Shown in pieces: positions 31,970 through 40,356 of a DNA stretch of 43,650 nt (positions are counted from its first letter, which is position 1; the number at the start of each line of letters is the position of its first letter). Source of the DNA: Bacteroidota bacterium (GTDB lineage: Bacteria > Bacteroidota > Bacteroidia > Palsa-965); the NCBI GenBank assembly GCA_013298545.1, contig JAAFIA010000038.1, positions 1 to 43,650 of the forward strand, in the 5' to 3' direction. Under the pieces are notes generated by a model that saw only the letters and a program-made list of their open reading frames with translations, had not been told where the DNA came from and did no database searches. The translations under genes were made by a program, and so were the position numbers.

Positions 31970-34900
31970 CTAGTTACCAATTTCGCAGTTGTCGTACATG
32001 TAACTGTTTGTTTCTTCATGAAACTTAAATGTTGGCGAATACTTATTGACTTCCCACCAAAACTTCGTGCGTTTGCGGTCGCCATTTCCGAGTTCGTTCA
32101 TCGTTTCTGTATCATACAAACGGCCATTGGCCATCGTATAACGAACAAATTCGCTGTTGCGAATATCATCAAGCGGATTTTTATCCAACACAACCAAATC
32201 GGCCAGTTTACCCACTTCGAGCGAACCAATCTGATCATCCATACCAATGTAGGAAGCTCCATTCATGGTAGCGCAACGCAATGCCTGCATCGGCGACATA
32301 CCACCTTGCGCCAGCATCCACAATTCCCAATGCGCGCCAAGGCCTTGCAATTGCCCATGCGCACCAAGATTGACTTTAACACCAGCGTCGGCCAATTTTT
32401 TGCACGATTGTGAAATAAGGATATGTCCATTGGTATATTCTTCATCAGGAATCATGGTGCGGTGGCGTGCGCGTGAATCGAGAATGGCGCGCGGATAATA
32501 TTGCATTAAGCGTTTGTGATCGTAAACATTCGTTTTCTGATACCAATAATTTTCACCGTTGATTGCACCATAAGCCACAATCAAGGTTGGCGTGTAGCCT
32601 GTATTGCTTGCTCCCCAGAGTTTCACCACATCATCGTAAACTGGCGCAACCGGAATATTGTGTTCAATACCCGTGTGCCCGTCGAGAATCATGCTCATGT
32701 TGTGGTAGAAAAACGAACCGCCTTCCGGTACAACTTCAACCTGTTGGTTGCGCGCTGCGGTAATCACTTGCTGGCGTTGTTCGCGGCGCGGCTGGTTGTA
32801 ACTTTTTACAGAAAATGCGCCACATGCTTTGGTACGATAAATCGCACTATACGCATCGTCGTAATTATTGATCGTTGCTTTAAAATCGCCCTCTGCGCCA
32901 TATAAAATCCAACCCGTAGAAAAAATACGCGGTCCAACCATGTGTCCTGCACGAACAGCTTCCGATTGCGAGAAAACCATTTCGGTATTCGACGAAGGAT
33001 CATGTGTGGTTGTTACGCCAAAAGCAAGGTTTGCATAATAACTCCATTGCTTCTGCGGACTCAATCCTTGGCGGAAAGTACCCAAATGCGCATGCACATC
33101 GACAATACCCGGCATGATAGTTTTTCCGGCGCAATCCACAACTTTTGCATCAGCAGGAATTGACACATTTTTTCCAAGCGCCACAATTTTATTTTCCTTC
33201 ACCACAATTGTTCCATTTTCGATCACCTCATTTGCTGCATTCATGGTGATGATGCGCGCGTTGGTTAATGCAATTGTTCCTTTCGGTTTATCGGAAGGAA
33301 GCGTAAGGCCAATTTTTAATCCAGTAGAATCGATACCTGGCAAACTATCTGGCGCACCTGCAACAAAATCAAATGTTTTGTTGATCTCGCGTGTGAAATA
33401 TTCGCCACCCAATGTCCAATGCAATTTCTTGCTATCGCTGCTCCAATGCAAACTTTGCCCCGCATCGCGTGTAACCACGTTTGATGGAACTTGGCCCATG
33501 TCTTTGCTCAGATCGAGCGTTTTTCCTGTTGCTGGAAACGCACAGATATACACTTTATGCAATTCGCGAAACGCAATCCATTGGTTGTCTGGACTTGGAA
33601 CAATCTCCCACGCATATTGCGACGAAGCCAAGTTGCGGTGTGTACGCTCAGTCAAATCATAACTACACAATGATTTGGAATCGCCTTGGTCGATGAAATA
33701 CAACAACTGTTTTCCATTTCCAGAAAATTTCGGCGCTTGTGCACCATTGTAGAAATGAAACGTTGCATTGCCGCCAGTTGCAGGAACGGTATATGTTCCG
33801 GGCTTTACCGAAAAGGCAAAACCTTGGTGATCGTTTCCTTCTTCTTTCCAGAACGCAATGGTTTTAGCATCGGGCGAGAATGCAGGTGTGCGGAAAATTC
33901 CTTTTTCAGTCGTAACTTTTGTTGCCTTCGCTGTTTTGAAATCATACACCATGACTGCGCCCATTTGTTCATCGTTCCAAGAAACATACGTGAGCTTAGA
34001 ACCATCAACCGCAAAACTCGGTTCAAATTCAAAATCCATTCCGTTAGTCAAACGCACCGGCTTACCATCAGGCAATTGTTTCTTCCAAAGAAATCCTGCT
34101 GCATTGAAAACAAGCGTTTTTTCGTCAGGCGATGTTACCGCGTTACGAATCATTTTTACATCTGTATTCTCTGGCGCAGCATTGTTTTTGAACCGAAGCG
34201 CATTGTAGATGCGATGTTTGCTCGTAACTGTAAATGGAATATTTTGTGCTTGTGATGTTGTAATATCAACATTGACTAATTTTCCTTTCGCCCAAATCAC
34301 AATGTGTTTATTATCGGGAAGCCAGCTATAACCTGTATAAGCACCAAAAATACACCACGCTTCCATCTGATCTTTGCTGAGTTGATCGTAAACAGGCCAT
34401 TCTTCGCCAGAAGCCAAATCGCGCAAAAACAAGACTGTTTGTTCGCGCACCCGACGCACAAATGCCAACGTTTTTCCATCGCGCGAAATTTGCGGACGAC
34501 AAGCACTTCCTGCACCACCTGTAATCAATTCCGTTTCGCCCGTCTGAAAATCGTAACGCTTGATGACGTAAATCTCGTTGTTCGGATCTTTGTTGTATTG
34601 AAAATACCCGCCCGGATACATGTCTTCGCTATAATACACATAACGGCCATCAGCCGAAACGCTAGGCTCATTCAAATCCTGTTGCTTGTTTTTCTTTTGC
34701 GTGAGTTGAATGCCTTCGCCACCTGTTGTATGATACATCCACAATTCACCAGCACCCAGCGATCGGGTAGAAGTGAAGTGTTTGCGCGCAATGAGGTAAT
34801 TGCCATCAGCACTCCAAACGGCATTGTTGAGCAACCGAAAATTTTCTGTGGTTACTTGTTTGGCCGAACTTCCATCTGCATTCATCGTCCAAACATTATC

Positions 34901-35227
34901 GCCACCGCCACCATCGCTTGTAAACGAAAGTTTTTTTCCATCAGGACTAAAACGCGGTTGCGATTGCCACGCATGACCCGATTGCAAGACCTGTGCAGTT
35001 CCGCCAGCAAGTGGTAGCGAATAAATATCGCCCAATAAATCGAAGGCAATCGTTTTGCCGTCAGGACTCACATCGAGGTTCATCCATGTTCCTTCGTTGA
35101 CTGTAAATTCCACTTCTTTAAATGAACCTGGCGGATTGCTGACATCCCATTTTTTGGGTTTATCGCCACCAGCAGCTAAGAGAATAATTGCAGCAAGCGG
35201 AAGAACCGCAATAAAATATTTTTTCAT
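31970..35227 (-). CDS. TolB-propeller/amidohydrolase fusion protein, exported
   Basis: A 1085-residue exported enzyme. The ATG at 35227 (MKKYFIAVLPLAAIILLAAGG) gives a signal peptide; a longer start would put 12 residues ahead of it. The N-terminal 600 or so residues are two or more sets of TolB-like PD40 propeller repeats (VSPDGKTIAFDLLGD, FSPDGKKLSFTSD, SRDGKTLAFVRR). From about 665 the amidohydrolase domain begins: TIMPGIVDVHAHLGTF with metal-binding His-x-His, GHTGIEHNIPV, LGAHGQLQGLGAH and finally LGSLEVGKLADLVVLDKNPLDD. This fusion is common in Bacteroidota and related phyla; substrate is unknown, often a peptide or cyclic amide. It stands alone between terminators at 31914 and 35262. 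Confidence 0.92.
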   Translation of the reverse strand: MKKYFIAVLPLAAIILLAAGGDKPKKWDVSNPPGSFKEVEFTVNEGTWMNLDVSPDGKTIAFDLLGDIYSLPLAGGTAQVLQSGHAWQSQPRFSPDGKKLSFTSDGGGGDNVWTMNADGSSAKQVTTENFRLLNNAVWSADGNYLIARKHFTSTRSLGAGELWMYHTTGGEGIQLTQKKNKQQDLNEPSVSADGRYVYYSEDMYPGGYFQYNKDPNNEIYVIKRYDFQTGETELITGGAGSACRPQISRDGKTLAFVRRVREQTVLFLRDLASGEEWPVYDQLSKDQMEAWCIFGAYTGYSWLPDNKHIVIWAKGKLVNVDITTSQAQNIPFTVTSKHRIYNALRFKNNAAPENTDVKMIRNAVTSPDEKTLVFNAAGFLWKKQLPDGKPVRLTNGMDFEFEPSFAVDGSKLTYVSWNDEQMGAVMVYDFKTAKATKVTTEKGIFRTPAFSPDAKTIAFWKEEGNDHQGFAFSVKPGTYTVPATGGNATFHFYNGAQAPKFSGNGKQLLYFIDQGDSKSLCSYDLTERTHRNLASSQYAWEIVPSPDNQWIAFRELHKVYICAFPATGKTLDLSKDMGQVPSNVVTRDAGQSLHWSSDSKKLHWTLGGEYFTREINKTFDFVAGAPDSLPGIDSTGLKIGLTLPSDKPKGTIALTNARIITMNAANEVIENGTIVVKENKIVALGKNVSIPADAKVVDCAGKTIMPGIVDVHAHLGTFRQGLSPQKQWSYYANLAFGVTTTHDPSSNTEMVFSQSEAVRAGHMVGPRIFSTGWILYGAEGDFKATINNYDDAYSAIYRTKACGAFSVKSYNQPRREQRQQVITAARNQQVEVVPEGGSFFYHNMSMILDGHTGIEHNIPVAPVYDDVVKLWGASNTGYTPTLIVAYGAINGENYWYQKTNVYDHKRLMQYYPRAILDSRARHRTMIPDEEYTNGHILISQSCKKLADAGVKVNLGAHGQLQGLGAHWELWMLAQGGMSPMQALRCATMNGASYIGMDDQIGSLEVGKLADLVVLDKNPLDDIRNSEFVRYTMANGRLYDTETMNELGNGDRKRTKFWWEVNKYSPTFKFHEETNSYMYDNCEIGN

Positions 35228-35261
35228 GATTGAGATTGGTTGAGATTGCGAATATAAATGC

Positions 35262-35296
35262 AAAACCCGCTTGCAAGTTGTTGCGAGCGGGTTTTT
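35262..35296 (-). terminator. Terminator after the small secreted protein gene
   Basis: AAAACCCGCTTGCAA pairs with TTGCGAGCGGGTTTT with one mismatch over a 5-base loop; the minus strand continues in T residues. It lies 22 bases past the stop at 35318. Confidence 0.85.
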
Positions 35297-35317
35297 ATGG
35301 AGAATTTACACAAGCGG

Positions 35318-35791
35318 TTAGAAACCGACTTTAGGTGATGGTTTTTGTTCGATGAGAACACCCAAGCAACCACCATCGCCAGTAGCACCTTTGGCAACGC
35401 CAGCGCCGGGAATGGTAATGGTAATAACCATGTTGCGAGTCGATTCGCATGAAAATTCCATGTGTGTGGCTTTGTTATCGGTTGCATTGTCGTAAAGCAC
35501 TTCGCCTGTGGTAACATCAGACAATGTAAATCCGATATCGGCACCCAATAATTTATCGTTGCAGATAGAGATGGAATAGTCAAAACCGCCGTAGCAAATG
35601 ACTTTTAGTTTCGATGTTGTTCCTTTGGCGAAGAGGCCACTTTTTGATTGTGAATTGTAAATAAATCCACCTTCAGATGCTTGACTACAACCTTTGCGGT
35701 GAAACGTAACACAAGGGTTTTGCGCATGAATTGGCAAAGTCGTTGCAACCATGGCGAGGAGCATGAGGTATGTTGCTGCTTTCTTGATCAT
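35318..35791 (-). CDS. Small secreted protein of unknown function
   Basis: A 157-residue protein. Translation should start at ATG 35791 (MIKKAATYLMLLAMVATTLPIHA, signal peptide cleaved near residue 23); the frame continues upstream but overlaps the preceding gene. The mature part has five or six cysteines (CVTFHRKGCS, CYGG, CND, CEST, GGCLGV) that could form disulfides, and a strand-rich stretch VKGLSVTTGEVLYDNA-like in the middle. No family is recognised. It follows the lipoprotein gene by 19 bases and ends at a terminator, so the two are probably co-transcribed. Confidence 0.75.
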   Translation of the reverse strand: MIKKAATYLMLLAMVATTLPIHAQNPCVTFHRKGCSQASEGGFIYNSQSKSGLFAKGTTSKLKVICYGGFDYSISICNDKLLGADIGFTLSDVTTGEVLYDNATDNKATHMEFSCESTRNMVITITIPGAGVAKGATGDGGCLGVLIEQKPSPKVGF

Positions 35792-35810
35792 AATATCGTT
35801 GTGTTTCAGG

Positions 35811-36713
35811 TTATTGTGCTGCAATAAAACTTGCGCGGATTTCGGCAATTTTAGTTTTAATTTTCTCGAATTGTTCTTTGGTAATTGCTGTTTTAGCGCC
35901 ACCACCCAGAACACGCTTGCCACCTTTCATGGTCATGCTTCCAGCAGTTGACTCATTTGTTTTCACAGCAGCAAAAAGGGCTTGTAATTCTTTCATCTGA
36001 GCCAAAACAGAAGCTACATCGGCATTTGATTCGTATTTGGTCATGTATTCAACCAAATTGTCGAGCGAATGTTTTTGTTCGGCAACACGAATGGCGGCTT
36101 TGTTGTCTTTGTCAAAATCGCCAACAATATTGCTCATCAGGAACAAACTTTCAACCCAACCACCAGCAAGCATTAAGCTGAGATCAGTACCACGCTTATT
36201 GTCTTCTAGATTTTGGAAAGAAGACAAATACAAATCGTTAGAAATTGCCACAAGCGAATCGGCGTTTCCGGCATTTTTGCCAATGCGTTCTTTGTCTTTA
36301 TCGTTGAGTGATGTAGCCACTTGAAGTTTGTTGCCCATACGCATCACGGTACCAAAGTAGCCGAGAACTTTATCGCTTACATTAAATGTGCTGCAATACA
36401 ACAAGTCGGAAGAATAAATACCGAGGTTAAGCGATTGCGCTTTTTTGCTGTTGTAATTTTTTTCGTTGTCAGGCGAGTTCAGTTGATCTGATTTCACATC
36501 GCCCGTGTTCGCCAATTTCATAAAGGCAAACATTTCGGCAGGAGAAGGTACCTGAACATTTTGTTCGGTAACAGAATCCACGTTAGCGAGTGAATCGGTG
36601 TTAACAGAATCTACAGTGTTGTTGCCGGTTGTATCATTGCTGCACGATGCAAGCGAACAAAACAAAGCGGTTACAGAAATGCCGACAGTCAGCGGCAGGA
36701 ATGTTTTTTTCAT
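35811..36713 (-). CDS. Lipoprotein of unknown function
   Basis: A 300-residue protein with a lipoprotein signal peptide and lipobox LASC (Cys24), then a Asp/Asn/Thr/Val-rich linker (about 25-60) that leads into an all-helical domain (about 60-240). The C-terminus has a second helical region (about 265-300, EQFEKIKTKIAEIRASF). I do not recognise the family. It lies 19 bases upstream of the small secreted protein gene, and a plausible -7 promoter box precedes it (36748-36755). The protein should be anchored in the outer or inner membrane facing the periplasm or the outside. Confidence 0.78.
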   Translation of the reverse strand: MKKTFLPLTVGISVTALFCSLASCSNDTTGNNTVDSVNTDSLANVDSVTEQNVQVPSPAEMFAFMKLANTGDVKSDQLNSPDNEKNYNSKKAQSLNLGIYSSDLLYCSTFNVSDKVLGYFGTVMRMGNKLQVATSLNDKDKERIGKNAGNADSLVAISNDLYLSSFQNLEDNKRGTDLSLMLAGGWVESLFLMSNIVGDFDKDNKAAIRVAEQKHSLDNLVEYMTKYESNADVASVLAQMKELQALFAAVKTNESTAGSMTMKGGKRVLGGGAKTAITKEQFEKIKTKIAEIRASFIAAQ

Positions 36714-36747
36714 ACGAAAAGGCTACAAATCGTTGGTTTTGTGCAAG

Positions 36748-36755
36748 CAAAAATA
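36748..36755 (-). promoter_or_regulatory. Putative -7 promoter box upstream of the lipoprotein gene
   Basis: On the minus strand this reads TATTTTTG, a full TAnnTTTG match, 35 bases before the lipoprotein ATG. No convincing -33 element is seen at the usual spacing. Confidence 0.35.
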
Positions 36756-36863
36756 ACTTTTTATTCGAATCGCCCGCACCTTCGGCAATTAATGTGTTTT
36801 AAAACTTTGGTTTGGTTCGGGCAACGCTTCGATAAAATCTGCGTCTGTTTGGTAAAAAAATAC

Positions 36864-36871
36864 TACTTTTG
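36864..36871 (+). promoter_or_regulatory. Putative -7 promoter box just upstream of bamD
   Basis: TACTTTTG matches TAnnTTTG and ends only 9 bases before the bamD ATG, so the transcript would have almost no leader. No clear -33 element at the usual spacing, which lowers confidence. Confidence 0.35.
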
Positions 36872-36880
36872 CCGTTCGTT

Positions 36881-37690
36881 ATGCGCCAACTCGTCATTTT
36901 CTGTATGCTAACCATCACGCTTCTTGCCGGAGCGTGTAGCGAATTGCATAAAATTCAGAAGAGTACCGATCTCGGTTTGAAGTATGAGAAAGCTGTCGAA
37001 TACTTCAAAAAAGAAGATTACCCGAAAGCGCAAATGCTTTTTGACGAGTTGTATGCCGTAATGCGTACAACCGATAAAGCAGAAGACATTACCTTTTATT
37101 TAGCCTACTGCAATTATCACCAAGGCGATTATATTTTGAGTGGCTATTTATTCCGCAATTTTTTCCGCAGCTTTCCTTTTAGTGCTCGTGCTGAAGAGTG
37201 TTTATTTATGAGTGCTTATTGCCATTTCCTCAATTCGCCGCCGTATATGCTCGATCAGCAAGATACCTATATCGCGATCGAAGAATTTCAGTTTTTTACC
37301 AAGCAATTTCCAGAAAGCACACGCATCGGAGAATGCAATAAATTGATTGATAAACTTCGTGATAAACTGGAGAAAAAGGCATTCATGATTGCTCGGCAAT
37401 ACTACCGCATCGAAGACTACAAGGCTGCCATTACGGCATTTGAAATCCTCATGAAAGATTTTCCCGATACACATTACCGTGAAGAGGCTATTTTCTTGAC
37501 CATGAAATCGTATTACCTCTTGGCCGAAAATAGCGTGGATGCGAAAAAGGCCGAACGTTATGCCGAAGTGGTTACACAATACAACAAGTTTACGACGATG
37601 TATCCTGAAAGTCAGTTTACAGCCGAAGCCAAACGCATTTATCAAAATACCGTTGTTGTTCAGGAACGCATGAAACGCAACGCACAATAA
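36881..37690 (+). CDS. bamD: Outer-membrane protein assembly lipoprotein BamD
   Basis: A 269-residue lipoprotein, BamD of the beta-barrel assembly machinery. Lipobox LLAGAC with the modified Cys at about residue 19 is preceded by a short signal peptide; the following ELHKIQKSTDLGLKYEKAVEYFKKEDYPKAQ begins the TPR-like repeats (about 30-250) that bind BamA and receive unfolded barrel proteins. The ATG at 36881 is chosen over an upstream in-frame codon because it starts the signal peptide. It heads the bamD-omega-coaBC-porD block; the next gene is 46 bases downstream. The promoter -7 box sits almost at the start codon. Confidence 0.92.
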   Translation: MRQLVIFCMLTITLLAGACSELHKIQKSTDLGLKYEKAVEYFKKEDYPKAQMLFDELYAVMRTTDKAEDITFYLAYCNYHQGDYILSGYLFRNFFRSFPFSARAEECLFMSAYCHFLNSPPYMLDQQDTYIAIEEFQFFTKQFPESTRIGECNKLIDKLRDKLEKKAFMIARQYYRIEDYKAAITAFEILMKDFPDTHYREEAIFLTMKSYYLLAENSVDAKKAERYAEVVTQYNKFTTMYPESQFTAEAKRIYQNTVVVQERMKRNAQ

Positions 37691-37736
37691 AAATCAATCC
37701 GAATATTCAGTCAACACCAATAATAACATCCATCAC

Positions 37737-38063
37737 ATGGACTTCAAAAAAACGAACGCCGAATCTACAACCGTTACACGCGATCTTCGTCAACTCGACA
37801 AAGAAACCATTAACATTTACGAATCGGTGGCGATTATTGCCAAACGTGCTAACCAGATTAGCGGCGAGATGAAAGAAGAATTGACCGGAAAACTCAATGA
37901 GTTTGCGACCCATTCTGACAACCTCGAAGAAGTGTTTGAAAACCGCGAGCAAATTGAAATTTCTAAATTCTATGAGCGTTTGCCAAAACCAACAAGCATC
38001 GCAACACAAGAGTTTTTGGAAAACAAAGTTCATTTCCGCAATCCGAGCAAAGAGCAACAATAA
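37737..38063 (+). CDS. rpoZ: DNA-directed RNA polymerase omega subunit (Bacteroidota type)
   Basis: A 108-residue protein matching the Bacteroidota omega pattern: MDFKKTNAESTTVTRDLRQL, ESVAIIAKRANQIS (the conserved omega helix, about 30-43), LEEVFENREQIEISKFYERLPKPTSIAT and KVHFRNP. Omega is a small subunit that assists core polymerase assembly. It is a recognisable Bacteroidota form, located as usual between bamD and coaBC. It starts 46 bases after bamD, probably in one transcript, and is followed after 70 bases by coaBC with its own possible promoter. Confidence 0.9.
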   Translation: MDFKKTNAESTTVTRDLRQLDKETINIYESVAIIAKRANQISGEMKEELTGKLNEFATHSDNLEEVFENREQIEISKFYERLPKPTSIATQEFLENKVHFRNPSKEQQ

Positions 38064-38079
38064 GTTGTTGTTTACACAT

Positions 38080-38116
38080 TACCTTTGGACATGATCTGCG
38101 CTAGCGGGTCATGTCC
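38080..38116 (+). promoter_or_regulatory. Possible coaBC promoter with hairpin near the start of transcription
   Basis: TACCTTTG (38080-38087) fits the TAnnTTTG -7 box. It runs directly into an imperfect hairpin GGACATGATC / GGTCATGTCC (38087-38096, 38107-38116) whose loop contains the palindrome CGCTAGCG. No -33 is visible at normal spacing. The hairpin lacks a T run so is not a terminator; it could be an operator or leader structure. Confidence 0.35.
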
Positions 38117-38133
38117 ATGCTATTTTAAAGAAT

Positions 38134-39333
38134 ATGCTAAACGGAAAACGCATACTGATTGGAGTTTCGGGTGGAATCGCTGCATACAAAGTGGCGTGGT
38201 TGGTGCGTTTGCTCGTAAAAGCAGGTGCTCAAGTGCGTGTTGTGATGACACACGCTGCACATGAATTTGTAACGCCACTCACGCTTGCAACCTTATCTAA
38301 AAATCCGGTTGTTACTGATTTTCAAGCTGGGAAACAGGGTACGTGGAATAACCATGTTGAATTGGGACTTTGGGCCGATTTGCTTGTGCTTGCACCCGCT
38401 ACGGCCAATACACTTGCAAAATTGGCGCATGGTCATTGCGATAATTTGTTGATGGCGGTTGTGTTGTCGGCGCGTTGTCCGGTTTGTGTTGCTCCGGCGA
38501 TGGATGTGGATATGTATCATCATGCTTCGACGCAAGATAATTTGCGTATTTTGGATCAGCGTGGCGTGAAAATTATTCCGCCGGGCGAGGGCGAGTTGGC
38601 AAGTGGGTTGAGCGGGGAGGGGCGACTCGCAGAACCTGAACACATTCTTGCGTTTATCGAGGCAACGCTTGCAGGCAAACAACGTCTTTCTGGAAAACGT
38701 ATTTTGGTTACCGCCGGACCTACATTTGAAGCCATCGATCCTGTTCGTTTTATCGGAAATCATTCTTCTGGAAAAATGGGTGTTGCCATTGCCGAGAAAC
38801 TGGCTAGTGAAGGTGCCGAAGTGTGTTTTATTGCCGGACCCATAGCGATTCCGACGAATCATCCCAACATTAAACGCTTCGATGTTGTGTCAGCGCAAGA
38901 TATGTTTGATTGCGCAACGCAGGAGTTTTTAACTTGCGATGCTGCCATTCTCGCCGCCGCTGTTGCCGATTATCGGCCTAAAAATGTGGCTGCTGAAAAA
39001 ATTAAAAAACAAGCACACGATGTTCCTCAAATTGAACTGGAACAAACACCTGATATTTTAGCCACACTCGGACAAACGAAAAAGCAAACGCAAGTTTTGG
39101 TCGGTTTTGCGCTCGAAACAACAAACGAAATAGAGCACGCCAAACGCAAACTAGAGAAAAAGAATTTAGATTTTATCGTACTCAATTCCCTCCGCGACAG
39201 TGGTGCCGGATTTAAAGGCGATACAAATAAAATTACCATCCTGCATCGCGCCGGAAAAACCATTAACTTTGAATTGAAGTCTAAAAACGAAGTTGCCGCA
39301 GATATTGTGGAGCAGCTTTGTACTTACTTATAA
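38134..39333 (+). CDS. coaBC: Bifunctional phosphopantothenoylcysteine decarboxylase / phosphopantothenate-cysteine ligase
   Basis: CoaBC makes 4'-phosphopantetheine from phosphopantothenate and cysteine in CoA synthesis: the C-terminal CoaB half ligates cysteine, the N-terminal CoaC half decarboxylates the product with FMN. The 399-residue protein has the CoaC lead GVSGGIAAYK, His74 in NNHVELGLWAD, PAMDVDMY (120-127) and LASGLSGEGR (155-164); the CoaB half has GPTFEAIDPVRFIGNHSSGKMG and AAVADYRPKNVAAEKIKK. Compared with E. coli, CoaC catalytic residues Asn125 and Cys158 align with Asp124 and Ser157. I recall the same pattern from other Bacteroidota, but it merits checking. porD follows 4 bases after the stop. 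Confidence 0.95.
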   Translation: MLNGKRILIGVSGGIAAYKVAWLVRLLVKAGAQVRVVMTHAAHEFVTPLTLATLSKNPVVTDFQAGKQGTWNNHVELGLWADLLVLAPATANTLAKLAHGHCDNLLMAVVLSARCPVCVAPAMDVDMYHHASTQDNLRILDQRGVKIIPPGEGELASGLSGEGRLAEPEHILAFIEATLAGKQRLSGKRILVTAGPTFEAIDPVRFIGNHSSGKMGVAIAEKLASEGAEVCFIAGPIAIPTNHPNIKRFDVVSAQDMFDCATQEFLTCDAAILAAAVADYRPKNVAAEKIKKQAHDVPQIELEQTPDILATLGQTKKQTQVLVGFALETTNEIEHAKRKLEKKNLDFIVLNSLRDSGAGFKGDTNKITILHRAGKTINFELKSKNEVAADIVEQLCTYL

Positions 39334-39337
39334 ACGT

Positions 39338-40240
39338 ATGAAAAAAATCGGTTTTATTGCTTTGTTTTCGCTCATCGCCATTGCAGCGCAAGCGCAAGAA
39401 CTCAATTGCCAAGTTCAAGTGGTATCGCCACAAATTCAAGGGACAACCGAGAAACGTATTTTTGATAACCTTCAAAAATCTGCGTTTGAATTCGTCAACA
39501 ATACCAAATGGACCAACGATATTTTTTCTCCTGAAGAACGGATCAGTTGCAGCATGTTCATCAACATCACCGAAAAATTATCGACTGATGAGTATAAAGC
39601 AACCATTCAGATTCAGTCCACCCGTCCAGCATATAAAAGTTCCTACAATTCAGTGATGATTAATCACAACGATCAGGATTTTCAGTTTAAATACATTGAA
39701 TTTCAACCCATCGAATTTGCCATCAATCAACACACCGCCAATCTTAGTTCCGTTCTGGCTTATTACTGTTATGTGATCATTGCTGCAGATTACGATTCCT
39801 ATTCATTAAGAGGTGGAACTGTTTACTGGCAGAAGGCACAAACGATTGTTGCCAATGCTCAAAACGCACCTGAAAAAGGATGGAAATCGTTTGAAGGAAC
39901 CAAAAACCGGTATTGGTTGGTTGAGAATCTCTTGCAACCCACATTTGCGCCCATTCGCGATTGCATGTACAAATACCATCGCCTTGGATTTGATGTAATG
40001 TATCAAGATTTGGCAGGAGGCCGTGCGGCTGTTCTAGAAGCGATACAAACATTAGAAATAATTCATAATCAACGTCCGCTCTCTTTTTCGATGCAGTTTT
40101 TCTTCAATGCCAAATCGGACGAAATTGTCAAACTCTTTTCTGGGGGCCAACCCGACGAAAAAGCGAAAATTGTCAACCTGTGTCAGAAAATTGACCCCGG
40201 CAATGGTGTAAAATATCAGCGTATCAATCAAGCCCAGTAA
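39338..40240 (+). CDS. porD: PorD / DUF4835 type IX secretion-associated protein
   Basis: A 300-residue exported protein with signal peptide MKKIGFIALFSLIAIAAQAQ. The mature part follows the DUF4835 pattern: ELNCQVQVVSPQIQGT, CSMFINITEKLS, an SDEYKATIQIQSTRPAYKSSYNS region and AYYCYVIIAADYDSYSLRGG (split: AYYCYVIIAADYD, SLRGG), with a C-terminal RPLSFSMQFFFNAKSDEIV. DUF4835 is annotated as type IX secretion protein PorD, needed in some species for gliding and secretion, of unclear mechanism. The start at 39338 is fixed by the signal peptide, 4 bases after the coaBC stop. Its presence fits the several type IX cargo proteins in this window. In other genomes recN often follows; here it does not. 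Confidence 0.92.
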   Translation: MKKIGFIALFSLIAIAAQAQELNCQVQVVSPQIQGTTEKRIFDNLQKSAFEFVNNTKWTNDIFSPEERISCSMFINITEKLSTDEYKATIQIQSTRPAYKSSYNSVMINHNDQDFQFKYIEFQPIEFAINQHTANLSSVLAYYCYVIIAADYDSYSLRGGTVYWQKAQTIVANAQNAPEKGWKSFEGTKNRYWLVENLLQPTFAPIRDCMYKYHRLGFDVMYQDLAGGRAAVLEAIQTLEIIHNQRPLSFSMQFFFNAKSDEIVKLFSGGQPDEKAKIVNLCQKIDPGNGVKYQRINQAQ

Positions 40241-40356
40241 ATCCACTTGTTTGAAATTACGGTCCACCTGTATGGAATAATCGACCAATGGTTGTTTAAT
40301 TCGGTTTTTGGTATCATCTTTGGATTCTCAAAAGCACAACCAACCATTAACCAACC

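Noticed and set aside
33114-33662. Long plus-strand open frames (also 33686-34255 and 34304-35017) within the amidohydrolase region
   Set aside because: They are antisense to a well-supported 1085-residue gene, lack any domain resemblance and arise from its codon bias.
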